A stretch of 64,000 bases of DNA from Azospirillum baldaniorum (GCF_003119195.2 NZ_CP022253.1:2923001-2987000), one strand, 5' to 3'; counted from the first letter of the stretch, positions 36,706 to 45,778 are shown. Numbers and translations are program-made. The notes: a model not told the origin generated them from the sequence alone.

Positions 36706-37320
36706 ATGCCGCTGTCCGAACCCGCCGCACGCGAACCGATCCACACCCGGGAAGTCATCTGCCGGGGCTATCGGCGGACCGATGGGCTGTGGGATGTCGA
36801 AGGCCATCTGACCGATGTGAAGAGCTACGCCTTCCACACCGAGCAGCGTGGGCAGATCATGCCCGGCGACCCGGTGCACGGCATGTGGCTTCGCCTGACG
36901 GTGGACAACGACCTGACCGTCCAGGCGGTCGAGGCGGTGACGGAGAAGAGCCCCTACCGCACCTGCGGCTCCGTCACCCCCAATTTCCAGCGGCTGGTCG
37001 GGCTGAAGATCGGGCCGGGCTGGACCCGCGCGGTGAAGGAGCGTCTGGGCGGCGTCCAGGGCTGCACGCATCTGGTGGAGCTTCTGGGGCCGATCGCCAC
37101 CACCGCCTTCCAGACCATCTACCCCATCCTGGCGCGCGAGCAGGCCGAGAAGGCCCGGGCGGCCGGCGGCGGCGAGGCGGGCAGCAAGGAGGACATGCTG
37201 CGCACCAAGCGCCCGGTGCTGCTGAACACCTGCCACATCTTCGACAGCAACGGCGAGGTCGTGCGGAAGAACTGGCCCGACCACTACACCGGCGACCGTC
37301 CGCGCGACGCCGCGGACTGA
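36706..37320 (+). CDS. DUF2889-domain protein
   Basis: A 204-residue protein with an N-terminal TREVICRGYRRTDGLWDVEGHLTDVK and later VHGMWLRLTVDNDLTV, GSVTPNFQRLVGLKIGPGWTR, and GCTHLVELLGPIATTAFQTIYPIL. These are the conserved blocks of DUF2889, a family of unknown function in alpha- and betaproteobacteria. Start at 36706 gives the family's typical length; an upstream open stretch lacks a ribosome site. Cys residues in TCGSVTP and GCTH may be metal- or substrate-binding. Confidence 0.85.
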   Translation: MPLSEPAAREPIHTREVICRGYRRTDGLWDVEGHLTDVKSYAFHTEQRGQIMPGDPVHGMWLRLTVDNDLTVQAVEAVTEKSPYRTCGSVTPNFQRLVGLKIGPGWTRAVKERLGGVQGCTHLVELLGPIATTAFQTIYPILAREQAEKARAAGGGEAGSKEDMLRTKRPVLLNTCHIFDSNGEVVRKNWPDHYTGDRPRDAAD

Positions 37321-37354
37321 GGCGGCGGGCGGCGCCAACCACTCTTCGTCCGCA

Positions 37355-37400
37355 CCGGACACAGCATCCCGGACGGACACATACCGGACAGACACATAAG
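37355..37400. repeat. Three imperfect 15-base tandem units
   Basis: Units starting CCGGACACAGCATC, CCGGACGGACACATA and CCGGACAGACACATA lie in a row immediately before the terminator hairpin. The last two match at 14 of 15 bases. Meaning unknown. Confidence 0.5.
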
Positions 37401-37429
37401 GGCGCATCCTATGGACGCGCCCTTTTCTT
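37399..37429 (+). terminator. Rho-independent terminator of the DUF2889 gene
   Basis: AGGGCGC (37399-37405) pairs with GCGCCCT (37417-37423), 11-base loop, followed by a TTTCTT tract. It lies 79 bases after the stop and between convergent genes. Confidence 0.8.
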
Positions 37430-37453
37430 CTGCCGATCGGGATGCTCCGGCCG

Positions 37454-37945
37454 TCACGCGTCCAGCGCGGACCGCAGGCCCTCGCCCGTCGCGCCCGGCT
37501 TCGCCGCCGGCGGCAAAGCCGATGCCGTGGTGCCGGCCCCGCTTTCCGTCCGGTCCAGCTCGTCGAGCGGTGGCAGGTCGAAAGGCGTCCCCACGAAGGG
37601 ATCGCCCCCGCCGTGTCCGGCCTGGACATGACCGTCCTCGGTGCAGGCCCGGCGGAAATAGGCCGCGATGAAGACGCGGACCGCCGAGGTCAGGGTGACC
37701 TCCGCATTGTCCGCGCCCGGACCGCGCCGCCGGATCTGCTCGTCCAGCCGGTCCTTGATCAGGGTGCAGAGGCCGTTGACCGTCAGGCCCTCGCGGCGGG
37801 CAATGTCCTCCAGAGCGTCCCACATGGTCGGCTCCAGACGCATGCTCGTGCGGCGCCCGGCAATCATGATGTTCATGCTCTTCAGCGGTTCCACACACGC
37901 GTTGGGATTCACTGTTAACCGCTTCTTCGGCCCGCGCTTCGCCAT
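37454..37945 (-). CDS. Ribbon-helix-helix DNA-binding protein (RHH_4 type)
   Basis: A 163-residue protein with basic start MAKRGPKKR and an RHH_4-like domain: RTSMRLEPTMWDALEDIARREGLTVNGLCTLIKDRL, with the beta strand and two helices in the first 90 residues. The C-terminal half is acidic, Pro/Ala-rich, with a segment ADNAEVTLTSAVRVFIAAYFRR. Such proteins repress their own or neighbouring promoters. Start ATG 37945; upstream lies an AT-richer region with TGCATGC repeats that may be its operator. Downstream it converges with the terminator of the DUF2889 gene. Confidence 0.72.
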   Translation of the reverse strand: MAKRGPKKRLTVNPNACVEPLKSMNIMIAGRRTSMRLEPTMWDALEDIARREGLTVNGLCTLIKDRLDEQIRRRGPGADNAEVTLTSAVRVFIAAYFRRACTEDGHVQAGHGGGDPFVGTPFDLPPLDELDRTESGAGTTASALPPAAKPGATGEGLRSALDA

Positions 37946-38011
37946 ACGCCGCCCTCTCCACGAACCCGCCGGACGACGCGCGAAAAGTGCATCGCCCACG
38001 GCGCATTGATT

Positions 38012-38126
38012 GGTTGCATGCGCTGCACTCTACTAAATACAGCGAGAATTGCAACCACGGCAGCACTCCAATTATGTTTGAAGACGGAAAAGAACCTCTA
38101 GTAGTTGCATGCGTATGTATGCATTT
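38012..38126. promoter_or_regulatory. AT-richer region with repeated GTTGCATGCG motifs upstream of the RHH gene
   Basis: GTTGCATGCG occurs at 38013-38022 and 38104-38113; an inverted pair GGTTGCA (38012-38018)/TGCAACC (38050-38056) and ATGTATGCAT near 38115-38124 are also present. The 242-base gap between the RHH gene and bolA is clearly lower in GC than its neighbours. Operator function for the RHH protein is inferred from position. Confidence 0.45.
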
Positions 38127-38187
38127 GCAGGTGGCGCTTTTCCCTTGCTGCACGGGCGGCGGCCCGGCGTTCTTGTCGGCGTTGCTG

Positions 38188-38460
38188 TCAGCGAGCCTCT
38201 TCGGGAGTCAGCGTGGTCAGGCCGAGGGCGTGAACGCGCTCCGCCATTTCTTGGGCGAGCAGGCCATAGACCAGCCTCTGGCGCTCCACGCGCGACTTTC
38301 CGGCGAAGGCGGCGGAGACGATGGTGACGTGGAAATGCGTCTCGCCCTCCGGGTGGGCGCCGCCATGGCCGGCGTGCCGGCCGGAATCGTCCTGGATGTC
38401 GAGCCGCTCGGGGGCCAGCGCGTCGGTCAGCTTCCGACGCATGCGGGTGGCGTATTCCAT
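38188..38460 (-). CDS. BolA-family protein
   Basis: A 90-residue protein: YATRMRRKLTDALAPERLDIQDDSGRH..., then THFHVTIVSAAFAGKSRVERQRLVYGLL and ERVHALGLTTLTPEE. These are the BolA signature blocks, with His in the HFHV region and the conserved SRVxRQRLVY helix. BolA proteins pair with monothiol glutaredoxins to handle [2Fe-2S] clusters or regulate iron. GAGGA ribosome site before ATG 38460. It diverges from the J-domain gene. Confidence 0.92.
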   Translation of the reverse strand: MEYATRMRRKLTDALAPERLDIQDDSGRHAGHGGAHPEGETHFHVTIVSAAFAGKSRVERQRLVYGLLAQEMAERVHALGLTTLTPEEAR

Positions 38461-38625
38461 GGGGGTCCTCATTGGGTTTGGGCGGAGTCGGGTTTGGGAT
38501 TGAGGTGACGGCGCAGCACCGCTCCCGTCAAGCCGCCAGTGCCGCAGACCGGCCATTTTCCGCAGTTCGGCACCGCCCCCTTGCGTGCGCTTGCCAGAAA
38601 GGATGCCTCTTCCCATACTTCGCAC

Positions 38626-39210
38626 ATGAGCAAGCCACGCACCCGCTACGACTTCAGCCGCTACGACCAGCCGCGCACCGCCATGCGCGCCTGCGATCAT
38701 CCGGGCTGTGCGGGCGAGGGCGAGTACCGGGCGCCGAAGAGCCGCCGGCAGCTCAACGACTATTACTGGTTCTGCCTGGACCATGTGCGCGAATACAACC
38801 GCGCCTGGGACTATTACGCCGGCATGAAGCCCGAGCAGATCGAGGCCGAGGTCCGCCGCGACACCACGTGGCAGCGGCCCAGTTGGCCGCTCGGCTTCTG
38901 GGGGGTGCAGGAGAAGTTCCTGCGCGACCGCGCGATGCACGGCTTCAGCTTCGAGTTCGGGCGCGAGGCCGGCAAGGACCAGTCCGAGGAGAGCAAGCAG
39001 CGCCGCCAGGCCGCCCGCAGCGCGGAGGAGGAGGCGCTGGTCGTCCTCGACCTCGCCCCGCCGGTGGATTTCCCGCGCATCAAGGCGCGCTACCGCGAGC
39101 TGGTGAAAATCCACCATCCCGACGCCAACGGCGGGGACAAGGCGGCCGAAGAAAAGTTGAAGGAGATCAATCAGGCCTACAACACGCTGAAAGCCTGCTA
39201 TGGTGCGTAA
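38626..39210 (+). CDS. J-domain protein with N-terminal Cys/His cluster
   Basis: A 194-residue protein whose C-terminal J-domain ([35 protein letters not shown]) has the HPD tripeptide that stimulates Hsp70. The N-terminal half holds [15 protein letters not shown] and later [11 protein letters not shown], a C-x4-C and C-x2-H set that could bind zinc, and W-rich segments with [10 protein letters not shown]. It is common upstream of cobS in alphaproteobacteria. It starts ATG 38626 and ends 73 bases before cobS; the partner chaperone is unknown. Confidence 0.88.
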   Translation: MSKPRTRYDFSRYDQPRTAMRACDHPGCAGEGEYRAPKSRRQLNDYYWFCLDHVREYNRAWDYYAGMKPEQIEAEVRRDTTWQRPSWPLGFWGVQEKFLRDRAMHGFSFEFGREAGKDQSEESKQRRQAARSAEEEALVVLDLAPPVDFPRIKARYRELVKIHHPDANGGDKAAEEKLKEINQAYNTLKACYGA

Positions 39211-39283
39211 CCCCGACGGTTGGCCGGACCAGATTGGCCGGGCGGCCCCGACAACAGACACGTTGGAACGATAAGAACCTCCC

Positions 39284-40288
39284 ATGCCTTCTCAAGGAGC
39301 CACCCAGGCCAGCTCGGCCCTGTTCGATCACGTTCCCGACATCACCCTGTCGGTGCGTCAAGTGTTCGGCATCGACAGCGACATGCAGGTGCCGGCCTTC
39401 AGCCAGCGCACGGAGCATGTGCCGGACATCGACGAAGCCTACCGCTTCGACCGCGACACGACGCTCGCGATCCTGGCTGGCTTCGCCTACAACCGTCGCG
39501 TCATGGTCCAGGGCTATCACGGGACCGGCAAGTCCACCCACATCGAACAGGTGGCCGCGCGCCTGAACTGGCCCTGCATCCGCATCAACCTGGACAGCCA
39601 CATCAGCCGCATCGACCTGATGGGCAAGGACGCCATCGTCCTGCGCGACGGCGTCCAGGTGACGGAATACCGCGAAGGCATCCTGCCCTGGGCGCTCCAG
39701 CACGCCTGCGCGCTGGTCTTCGACGAGTATGACGCGGGCCGTCCCGACGTGATGTTCGTGATCCAGCGCGTGCTGGAGGTGGAAGGCAAGCTGACCCTGC
39801 TCGACCAGAACCGCGTCATCCGCCCGCACCCGGCCTTCCGCCTGTTCGCCACGGCGAACACCGTCGGCCTGGGCGACACCACCGGCCTTTATCACGGCAC
39901 GCAGCAGATCAACCAGGGCCAGATGGACCGCTGGAACATCGTGGCGACGTTGAACTACCTGCCGGTGGACGCCGAGGTGAAGATCGTCGCCTCCAAGGTG
40001 CCGGAATACGACAGCGAGGCCGGCCGCAAGACCGTGGCGTCGATGGTGCGCCTGGCCGACCTGACCCGCGCCGGCTTCATCAACGGCGACATCTCCACCG
40101 TGATGAGCCCGCGCACGGTCATCACCTGGGCGCAGAACGCCAACATCTTCAACGACATCGCCTTCGCGTTCCGGATCACCTTCCTGAACAAGTGCGACGA
40201 GGTGGAGCGGCCGACCGTCGCCGAATACTACCAGCGCTGCTTCGGCACCGAGCTGCCGGAGACGGGAGTGCAGGCGAACCTGGTGTGA
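39284..40288 (+). CDS. cobS: Aerobic cobaltochelatase subunit CobS
   Basis: A 334-residue AAA+ ATPase of the CobNST complex, which inserts cobalt into hydrogenobyrinate a,c-diamide during aerobic cobalamin synthesis. Walker A GYHGTGKS is at 77-84, Walker B reads [10 protein letters not shown], and sensor [15 protein letters not shown] is present. The N-terminal segment [14 protein letters not shown] is typical of CobS. The partner gene cobT lies about 700 bases downstream, separated by a toxin-antitoxin pair; cobN is not in the window. Confidence 0.95.
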   Translation: MPSQGATQASSALFDHVPDITLSVRQVFGIDSDMQVPAFSQRTEHVPDIDEAYRFDRDTTLAILAGFAYNRRVMVQGYHGTGKSTHIEQVAARLNWPCIRINLDSHISRIDLMGKDAIVLRDGVQVTEYREGILPWALQHACALVFDEYDAGRPDVMFVIQRVLEVEGKLTLLDQNRVIRPHPAFRLFATANTVGLGDTTGLYHGTQQINQGQMDRWNIVATLNYLPVDAEVKIVASKVPEYDSEAGRKTVASMVRLADLTRAGFINGDISTVMSPRTVITWAQNANIFNDIAFAFRITFLNKCDEVERPTVAEYYQRCFGTELPETGVQANLV

Positions 40289-40321
40289 CGGGGGGGGCGC
40301 GAGCCGAGGGAAAGGCCGGCA

Positions 40322-40588
40322 ATGGGGTACATCGAGGTCGGACCGAACGGGGAATTGGCGTTGCCGCAGGATCTGCGCGAGCAGCTGGGCGTGAAGCCCG
40401 GCGACCGCGTCGAGTTGATCCTGCGCGACGACCGCACCGTCTTGGTCAGACCCCGCCCCCACAGTCTGGACGATCTCATCGGCAGCGGGGGCACGTTCAC
40501 GCGCGCCCTGTCCCAGGAAGAAATGGACGACGCGATCCGCCGGCGCATGGCGGAACGGCACGCCGGACCACAGGACCGGACGTCGTGA
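40322..40588 (+). CDS. AbrB/SpoVT-type antitoxin (VapB-like)
   Basis: An 88-residue protein with the swapped-hairpin AbrB fold: IEVGPNGELALPQDLREQLGVKPGDRVELIL, followed by an acidic C-terminus (FTRALSQEEMDDAIRRRMAERH) that probably wraps the toxin. The stop TGA overlaps the toxin's GTG start by four bases (GTGA). It lies 33 bases after cobS. It should bind and neutralise the PIN toxin and repress its own promoter. Confidence 0.85.
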   Translation: MGYIEVGPNGELALPQDLREQLGVKPGDRVELILRDDRTVLVRPRPHSLDDLIGSGGTFTRALSQEEMDDAIRRRMAERHAGPQDRTS

Positions 40589-40980
40589 TCGGATTGGACA
40601 CCAACGTCCTGCTTCGGCTGGTGGTGGAGGACGATCCGGACCAAGCCGCCAAGGCGCGGACCGCCGTTCGCGCCCTGGTCGCCGATGGTGAGGTTTGCTT
40701 CGTCGGCGACATCGTCCTGTGCGAGTTCGTCTGGGTTCTGGAAGGCGTCATGCGCCGGGACCGTGAGACCATCGCGCGCATCCTAGACCTCATCCTCGAC
40801 AACGCGGACATCCGGGTGGAAAGCGAAACGGCCGCGCGGACCGCATCGGCCCTGCACCGGCAAGGCTTCGACTTTTCCGACGCCCTGCTCGGCCTCCGCA
40901 ACCGGAACGCCGGCTGCGCCACCGCGCTGACGTTCGACCGCAAGGCAGCCCGGCTGCCGGAATTCCAGATTTTGAGCTGA
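40585..40980 (+). CDS. PIN-domain toxin (VapC-like ribonuclease)
   Basis: A 131-residue PIN protein with all four acidic metal ligands: Asp5 in IGLDTNVLLR, Glu47 in VLCEFVWVL, Asp99 in FDFSDALLG, and Asp118 in LTFDRKAARL. VapC toxins cleave tRNAs or rRNA. The GTG start overlaps the antitoxin stop, indicating coupled translation. The module sits between cobS and cobT without an insertion scar. cobT begins nine bases after its stop. Confidence 0.88.
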   Translation: MIGLDTNVLLRLVVEDDPDQAAKARTAVRALVADGEVCFVGDIVLCEFVWVLEGVMRRDRETIARILDLILDNADIRVESETAARTASALHRQGFDFSDALLGLRNRNAGCATALTFDRKAARLPEFQILS

Positions 40981-40989
40981 CAGCCCGCC

Positions 40990-42855
40990 ATGACCGACCG
41001 TGAAAACCCCGTCGAGGCCTTCAAGCGCTCCACCGCCGCCGCGGTGCGGGCCCTCTCCCGCCGGGCCGACGTGCAGGTGGGCTTCTCCACCGAGCCGCCC
41101 GGCGTCGCCGGCCTGCGTGTGCGCATCCCCACCCCGGCGCGCGACCTGAACCCGCACGACGTCGCCACGCTGCGCGGCGCCGCGGACGCCGTGTCGCTGC
41201 GGCTGCGCTTCCACGACAACGCCGTCCATCTCCAGCGCATGCCGCTGGGCGACAGCGCCCGCGCCGCCTACGACGCGCTGGAGCAGGCCCGCTGCGAGGC
41301 CCTGGGCGCCAGCCACATGCCCGGCGTGGCCGCCAACCTGGAGGCGGCGCTGGACGAGCGCTACCACAAGCAGGGCTTCGAGCGGCTGGAGGAACGCGAG
41401 CAGGTCCCCCTGCCCGAGGTGCTGCGCCTGATCGCCCGCGAGGCGATGACCGGCGCCGCCCCGCCCCCCGCCGCCGAGCACGCGGTCAGCCTGTGGCGCG
41501 GCTGGATCGAGGAGCGGCTGGGCAAGGATCTCCACGGGCTCGCCGGCCACATGGCCGATCAGGACGCCTACGCCCGGGCCGTACGCAAGCTGCTGACCGA
41601 GCTGGACATGGAGGTCGGCAACGACCCCGACGAGCCGCAGGAGCCGGAGGAGGACGAGCGCGACTCCGGCGAGAACGAGAACGAGCCGAACAAGGGCCAG
41701 ACCCAGGGTGAGGACGACACCCAAAGTCAGGCCGAATCGATGACCTCGCAGGAGACGCAGGAGTCCGACCAGGGCGAGCAGGCCGAGGAGGGCACCGGCG
41801 AGGAGGGCGACACCGAGATGGGCCAGGGCGAAGGGGCGGAGGAGCCCGCCGGCCCCGGCCAGCCCTGGCGCCCGGAGACCAGTCGCCGCAACGAGCCCGA
41901 CCCCAACGCCTACAAGCCCTTCACCACCCGATTCGACGAGGTGGTCGACGCCGCCGAGCTGTGCGACCCGGAGGAGCTGGCCCGGCTGCGCCACATGCTG
42001 GACCAGCAGCTCGTCCATCTCCAGGGGGTGATCTCCAAGCTGGCCAACCGGCTGCAGCGCCGCCTCCTGGCCAAGCAGCAGCGGTCGTGGGAGTTCGATC
42101 TGGACGACGGCATCCTCGACGCCGCCCGTCTCGCCCGCATCGTCGTCAACCCGGTCCTCCCCCTCTCCTTCAAGAAGGAGAAGGAGATGGATTTCCGCGA
42201 CACGGTGGTGTCGCTGCTGATCGACAACTCCGGCTCGATGCGCGGGCGGCCGATCTCCATCGCCGCGATGAGCGCCGACATCCTGGCCCGCACGCTGGAG
42301 CGCTGCGCGGTGAAGGTGGAGGTGCTGGGCTTCACCACCCGCGCCTGGAAGGGCGGACAGGCGCGCGAGCACTGGATCTCCTCGGGCAAGCCCGCCAACC
42401 CCGGCCGCCTGAACGACCTGCGCCACATCATCTACAAGGACGCCGACCAGCCCTGGCGCCGCGCCCGCAAGAATCTCGGCCTGATGCTGCGCGAAGGCAT
42501 CCTGAAGGAGAACATCGACGGCGAGGCGCTGATGTGGGCGCACAACCGCCTGATCGGGCGGTCCGAACAGCGGCGCATCCTGATGGTGATCTCCGACGGC
42601 GCGCCGGTGGACGACTCGACCCTGTCGGTCAACGCCGGCAACTATCTGGAGCGGCATCTGCGGCAGGTGATCGAGTACATCGAGACCCGCTCGCCGGTGG
42701 AGTTGGTGGCCATCGGCATCGGGCACGACGTGACCCGCTACTACCGCCGCGCCGTCACCATCGTGGACGCCGAGCAACTGGGCGGCACCATGATGAACAA
42801 GCTGGCCGAGCTGTTCGACGAGGACGACCGCCGGGGCCGCAGCGGCTGGCGCTGA
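40990..42855 (+). CDS. cobT: Aerobic cobaltochelatase subunit CobT
   Basis: A 621-residue protein with an N-terminal CobT domain (residues 1-200), a long acidic Glu/Asp/Gln/Gly-rich linker (about 215-300) and a C-terminal VWA domain. The VWA has a MIDAS motif: [12 protein letters not shown], with TTRAWKG and SDGAPVDD. It forms the AAA+/VWA engine with CobS that drives cobalt insertion by CobN. A strong terminator directly after the stop ends the transcript. Confidence 0.96.
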   Translation: MTDRENPVEAFKRSTAAAVRALSRRADVQVGFSTEPPGVAGLRVRIPTPARDLNPHDVATLRGAADAVSLRLRFHDNAVHLQRMPLGDSARAAYDALEQARCEALGASHMPGVAANLEAALDERYHKQGFERLEEREQVPLPEVLRLIAREAMTGAAPPPAAEHAVSLWRGWIEERLGKDLHGLAGHMADQDAYARAVRKLLTELDMEVGNDPDEPQEPEEDERDSGENENEPNKGQTQGEDDTQSQAESMTSQETQESDQGEQAEEGTGEEGDTEMGQGEGAEEPAGPGQPWRPETSRRNEPDPNAYKPFTTRFDEVVDAAELCDPEELARLRHMLDQQLVHLQGVISKLANRLQRRLLAKQQRSWEFDLDDGILDAARLARIVVNPVLPLSFKKEKEMDFRDTVVSLLIDNSGSMRGRPISIAAMSADILARTLERCAVKVEVLGFTTRAWKGGQAREHWISSGKPANPGRLNDLRHIIYKDADQPWRRARKNLGLMLREGILKENIDGEALMWAHNRLIGRSEQRRILMVISDGAPVDDSTLSVNAGNYLERHLRQVIEYIETRSPVELVAIGIGHDVTRYYRRAVTIVDAEQLGGTMMNKLAELFDEDDRRGRSGWR

Positions 42856-42895
42856 GGCCGAAGACAGGACCGGAAACGACAACAGCACAAACGAC

Positions 42896-42925
42896 AACGG
42901 CGCGGATCACTCCGCGCCGTTTTTG
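42896..42925 (+). terminator. Rho-independent terminator of cobT
   Basis: A perfect 11-base stem AACGGCGCGGA (42896-42906)/TCCGCGCCGTT (42911-42921) with a TCAC loop, then a T-rich tract. It closes the cobS-vapBC-cobT transcript and may also serve the convergent IalB-like gene. Confidence 0.88.
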
Positions 42926-42948
42926 TTGATGCCGTCCGGTTCGTCCGG

Positions 42949-43461
42949 TCACTGCAGGCTGCGCTGCATCTCTTCGAAGTTGCGCGAGAAGCCGTTCAGC
43001 GGGAAGTCGATGTCGCGCTTGCCGGCGCGCAGGAAGTTCACCCGGACCAGCACCGTGGAGCCGTTGCGGAACTGGTCGACCACGCGGCCCGACACGAAGT
43101 TCGGGAACATGCACATGTTGAGCGTGGCGATCTGCGTCTCGATGCGCGGTTGGCGGTCGACGCGGATGGCGCAGTTGTCGATCATGCCCTGGCTGGTCGT
43201 CAGGAACAGGTGGTAGTCGTTGCCGGTCGGGATGACGCTCAGCGCCACGAAGCCGACCTCCTTGCCGTCGTCGAACAGCCGGTAGTTCATCAGCCGGCAG
43301 ACCTTGGTGTCGGTCATCCGGTCGATCTCGCACCGGCTGGTCCAGGCGCCCTCCGGGCCGTACTCGGCGGCGGATTTGGAGAAATCGACGGCGGAGGCCG
43401 GCGTGACGGCCAGCGCGGACAGCAGCGCCGCACCAAAAGCGAAGAGACCTGTCCAACGCAT
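42949..43461 (-). CDS. IalB-like secreted protein (invasion-associated locus B family)
   Basis: A 170-residue protein with a signal peptide (MRWTGLFAFGAALLSALAVTPASA) and the IalB pattern: a conserved Cys pair region (WTSRCEID... KVCRLMNYR), GFVALSVIPTGNDYHLFLTTSQGM, IDNCAIRVDRQP, MCMFPNFVSGRVVDQFRNGS and NFLRAGKRDIDFPLNGFS. IalB proteins are periplasmic; the name comes from Bartonella, and function in free-living bacteria is unknown. Start ATG 43461 has a GGGGAG site. It diverges from the iron-binding protein gene. Confidence 0.82.
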   Translation of the reverse strand: MRWTGLFAFGAALLSALAVTPASAVDFSKSAAEYGPEGAWTSRCEIDRMTDTKVCRLMNYRLFDDGKEVGFVALSVIPTGNDYHLFLTTSQGMIDNCAIRVDRQPRIETQIATLNMCMFPNFVSGRVVDQFRNGSTVLVRVNFLRAGKRDIDFPLNGFSRNFEEMQRSLQ

Positions 43462-43625
43462 CCTGACGCTCCCCATCTGTCGTCCCGTTCGGCCGCTCGA
43501 ACTCCCGCCCGGCGGCGGGTATCGCGAACGGATTATAGGCATACCCCAAAGACGAACAAGCCTTTACACCTTTGGTTGGCGTCTTAGTCCGCGATGATCG
43601 TTCCGCTCCGCATCCTTTTTGAATA

Positions 43626-43645
43626 TTGAGAATGGTTATCGTTCA
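43626..43645 (+). promoter_or_regulatory. Fur-box-like operator of the iron-binding protein gene
   Basis: TTGAGAATGGTTATCGTTCA matches the classic Fur site TTGAGAATGATTATCATTCT at 17 of 20 positions. TTGACA follows at 43649-43654, as a possible -35. It is 95 bases before the binding-protein start, so iron-starved induction is likely. Confidence 0.75.
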
Positions 43646-43739
43646 CGCTTGACACCCCGGCCCCCGAATGGTCAAGTCGGCGCATGAGAACGCTTCGCAA
43701 TTGCGGGCGTGAACCGACAAGAATTCGGGAGTCACGAGG

Positions 43740-44768
43740 ATGCACATCGGATCGCGCGGCGTGTTTGCCGCCACCTTCGCCGCCACGCTGCTGACCATGA
43801 CGGGTCTCGCCAGCGCCGCCGAGGTGAACATCTACTCCGCGCGCCATTACGATGTGGACAAGGACCTCTACGACGCCTTCACCAAGAAGACCGGCATCAA
43901 GATCAACGTCATCGAGGGCAAGGAAGAGGAGTTGATCGAGCGGATGAAGACCGAAGGCGGCAACAGCCCCGCCGACGTGTTCATCACCGTCGACGCCGGC
44001 CGCCTGTGGCGCGCCCAGGAGGCCGGTCTGCTCCAGCCGACCCGCTCCAAGGTCATGGAGGAGGCCATTCCGGCCCACCTGCGCGAGCCGGAAGGCCATT
44101 GGTTCGGCATTTCCAAGCGCGCCCGCATCCTGGTCTACAACAAGGCCTCGGTGAAGCCGGACGAGATCAAGACCTACGAGGAGCTGGCCGACCCGAAGTG
44201 GAAGGACCGCGTCCTCGTCCGCTCCTCGACCAGCGTCTACAACCAGTCGCTCGTCGGCTCGCTGCTCGCCGCCCACGGCGAGAAGGCGACCGAGGAGTGG
44301 GCCAAGGGCGTCGTCGCCAACATGGCGCGCAAGCCGCAGGGCGGCGACACCGACCAGATCAAGGGCGTGGCCGCCAACGAAGGCGACGTGGCCGTGACCA
44401 ACACCTACTACTTCGCCCGCATCGCCTCCTCCTCCAAGCCGGAGGACAAGGCCATCGCGGAGAAGCTGGGCGTGATCTTCCCCAACCAGGGCGACCGCGG
44501 CACCCACGTGAACGTCTCCGGCGCCGGCGTCATGAAGAACGCGCCGAACAAGGAGCAGGCCGTCCAGTTCCTGGAGTATCTGGTCAGCCCCGAGGCCCAG
44601 AAGATGTTCACGGAAAAGAACTACGAGTACCCGATCGTCGCCGGGGCCGAGACCGCGCCGGTGCTGGTGACCTGGGGCAAGTTCAAGGAAGACCCGCTGA
44701 ACGCCGCCGTCTACGGCAAGAACAACGCCGAGGCTCTGAAGATCATGGATCGCGCCGGCTGGAAGTAA
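43740..44768 (+). CDS. Fe3+ ABC transporter substrate-binding protein (FbpA/FutA-like)
   Basis: A 342-residue periplasmic protein. Signal peptide runs to about residue 26 (cleavage ASA/AEV), followed by VNIYSARHYDVDKDLYDAF, the opening of the ferric-binding family. Adjacent Tyr223 and Tyr224 in TNTYYFARIAS are the iron-ligand pair. GVMKNAPNKEQAVQFLEYLVSPEAQ is typical of the C-terminal lobe. A Fur-box-like site is upstream. The likely permease gene is 1 kb away on the opposite strand; no ATPase gene is in the window. Confidence 0.92.
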   Translation: MHIGSRGVFAATFAATLLTMTGLASAAEVNIYSARHYDVDKDLYDAFTKKTGIKINVIEGKEEELIERMKTEGGNSPADVFITVDAGRLWRAQEAGLLQPTRSKVMEEAIPAHLREPEGHWFGISKRARILVYNKASVKPDEIKTYEELADPKWKDRVLVRSSTSVYNQSLVGSLLAAHGEKATEEWAKGVVANMARKPQGGDTDQIKGVAANEGDVAVTNTYYFARIASSSKPEDKAIAEKLGVIFPNQGDRGTHVNVSGAGVMKNAPNKEQAVQFLEYLVSPEAQKMFTEKNYEYPIVAGAETAPVLVTWGKFKEDPLNAAVYGKNNAEALKIMDRAGWK

Positions 44769-44789
44769 GCCACCGTCCGGCGTAGCGAA

Positions 44790-44824
44790 GGGGCGCGTCC
44801 CAGCGGTGGAGACGCGCCCTTTTT
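44790..44824 (+). terminator. Rho-independent terminator of the iron-binding protein gene
   Basis: GGGGCGCGTC (44790-44799) pairs with GACGCGCCCT (44811-44820) across an 11-base loop, followed by a TTTTG tract, 21 bases after the stop. It faces the convergent pirin gene. Confidence 0.82.
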
Positions 44825-44834
44825 GTTTGTGGAT

Positions 44835-45683
44835 TTAGAACTTGCCCTCTTCGTAGTCGCGGTAGGCCTGCATCACCTCCTCGCGGCTGTTCATGACGAA
44901 GGGGCCGCCCCAGGCCACCGGCTCGCCGAGCGGCCGGCCGGAGAGCAGCAGGAAGCGCGCCCCGGACGGGCCGGCGGTGATCTCCGCCCGGTCGCCCTCG
45001 CCCAGCACCAGCACCCGCGGCCCGCCCAGCCGGACGGAGCTGCCGGGCGCCACCACCGATCCCTCGAAGACCACCAGCGCAGCCGCGTGACCGGCGGGCA
45101 CCGGCTCGGAGAAGGCAGCACCCGCCGGCAGGGTGACGTCGAAGTAGCGGGCCTCCGTCGGGCCGCTGCGCACCGGGCCGGCGGTGCCGTTGCCGGTGGT
45201 GCCGGCGATCACCGTCACCGTGGTCCCGCCCTCGCGCGTCTCGACCGGGATGCGATCGGCGGCGAACTCCTGGTAGGCGGGCTCCGACATCTTCAGCCGC
45301 GCCGGCAGGTTGATCCAGAGCTGGAAGCCCTTCATCAACCCTTCGGTCTGCTCCGGCATCTCGGAATGGATCACGCCGCGCCCGGCGGTCATCCATTGCA
45401 CGCCGCCGGTCTCGATCACGCCCTCATGGCCGTGGTTGTCCCAGTGGCGCATGCGGCCGGCCAGCATGTAAGTGACCGTCTCGAAACCGCGGTGCGGGTG
45501 GTCGGGGAAGCCGGCCAGATAGTCCTGCGGCGTGTCGGACCCGAAGTAGTCCAGCATCAGGAAGGGGTCGAGCATGCGCAGGCGCGGCGTGCCGACCATG
45601 CGGGTCATGCGCACGCCGGCCCCGTCGGACGCTTCCATGCCTTCGACGGCGGTCAGGACGGGGCGGACGGTTTCGGCGGTCAT
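44835..45683 (-). CDS. Pirin-family protein
   Basis: A 282-residue bicupin. Metal ligands are His62 and His64 in DHPHRGFETVTY, and His106 and Glu108 in GVIHSEMPE, all present. Pirins are Fe-binding proteins; bacterial members act as quercetin dioxygenases or protein modulators. AGGAG ribosome site precedes the ATG. It lies between the two genes of the iron transporter on the minus strand. A second pirin lies at 63308. Confidence 0.92.
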   Translation of the reverse strand: MTAETVRPVLTAVEGMEASDGAGVRMTRMVGTPRLRMLDPFLMLDYFGSDTPQDYLAGFPDHPHRGFETVTYMLAGRMRHWDNHGHEGVIETGGVQWMTAGRGVIHSEMPEQTEGLMKGFQLWINLPARLKMSEPAYQEFAADRIPVETREGGTTVTVIAGTTGNGTAGPVRSGPTEARYFDVTLPAGAAFSEPVPAGHAAALVVFEGSVVAPGSSVRLGGPRVLVLGEGDRAEITAGPSGARFLLLSGRPLGEPVAWGGPFVMNSREEVMQAYRDYEEGKF

Positions 45684-45746
45684 CGGACGCTCTCCTCAAG
45701 CAACATTGCTGAGAGAGAGGTATTCTTTCCAGGGCACCGGATAAAG

Positions 45747-45778
45747 CCCCACCGCCGCTCAACACTGTTGCGGCGGGG
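45747..45778 (-). terminator. Rho-independent terminator-like hairpin after the iron permease
   Basis: Read on the minus strand, CCCCGCCGC (45770-45778) pairs with GCGGCGGTGGGG (45747-45758), followed by CTTTAT. It overlaps nothing coding and separates the permease from the pirin gene. Confidence 0.65.

Noticed and set aside
39211-39283. Cobalamin riboswitch before cobS
   Set aside because: The 73-base gap is too short and I saw no B12-box-like conserved element.
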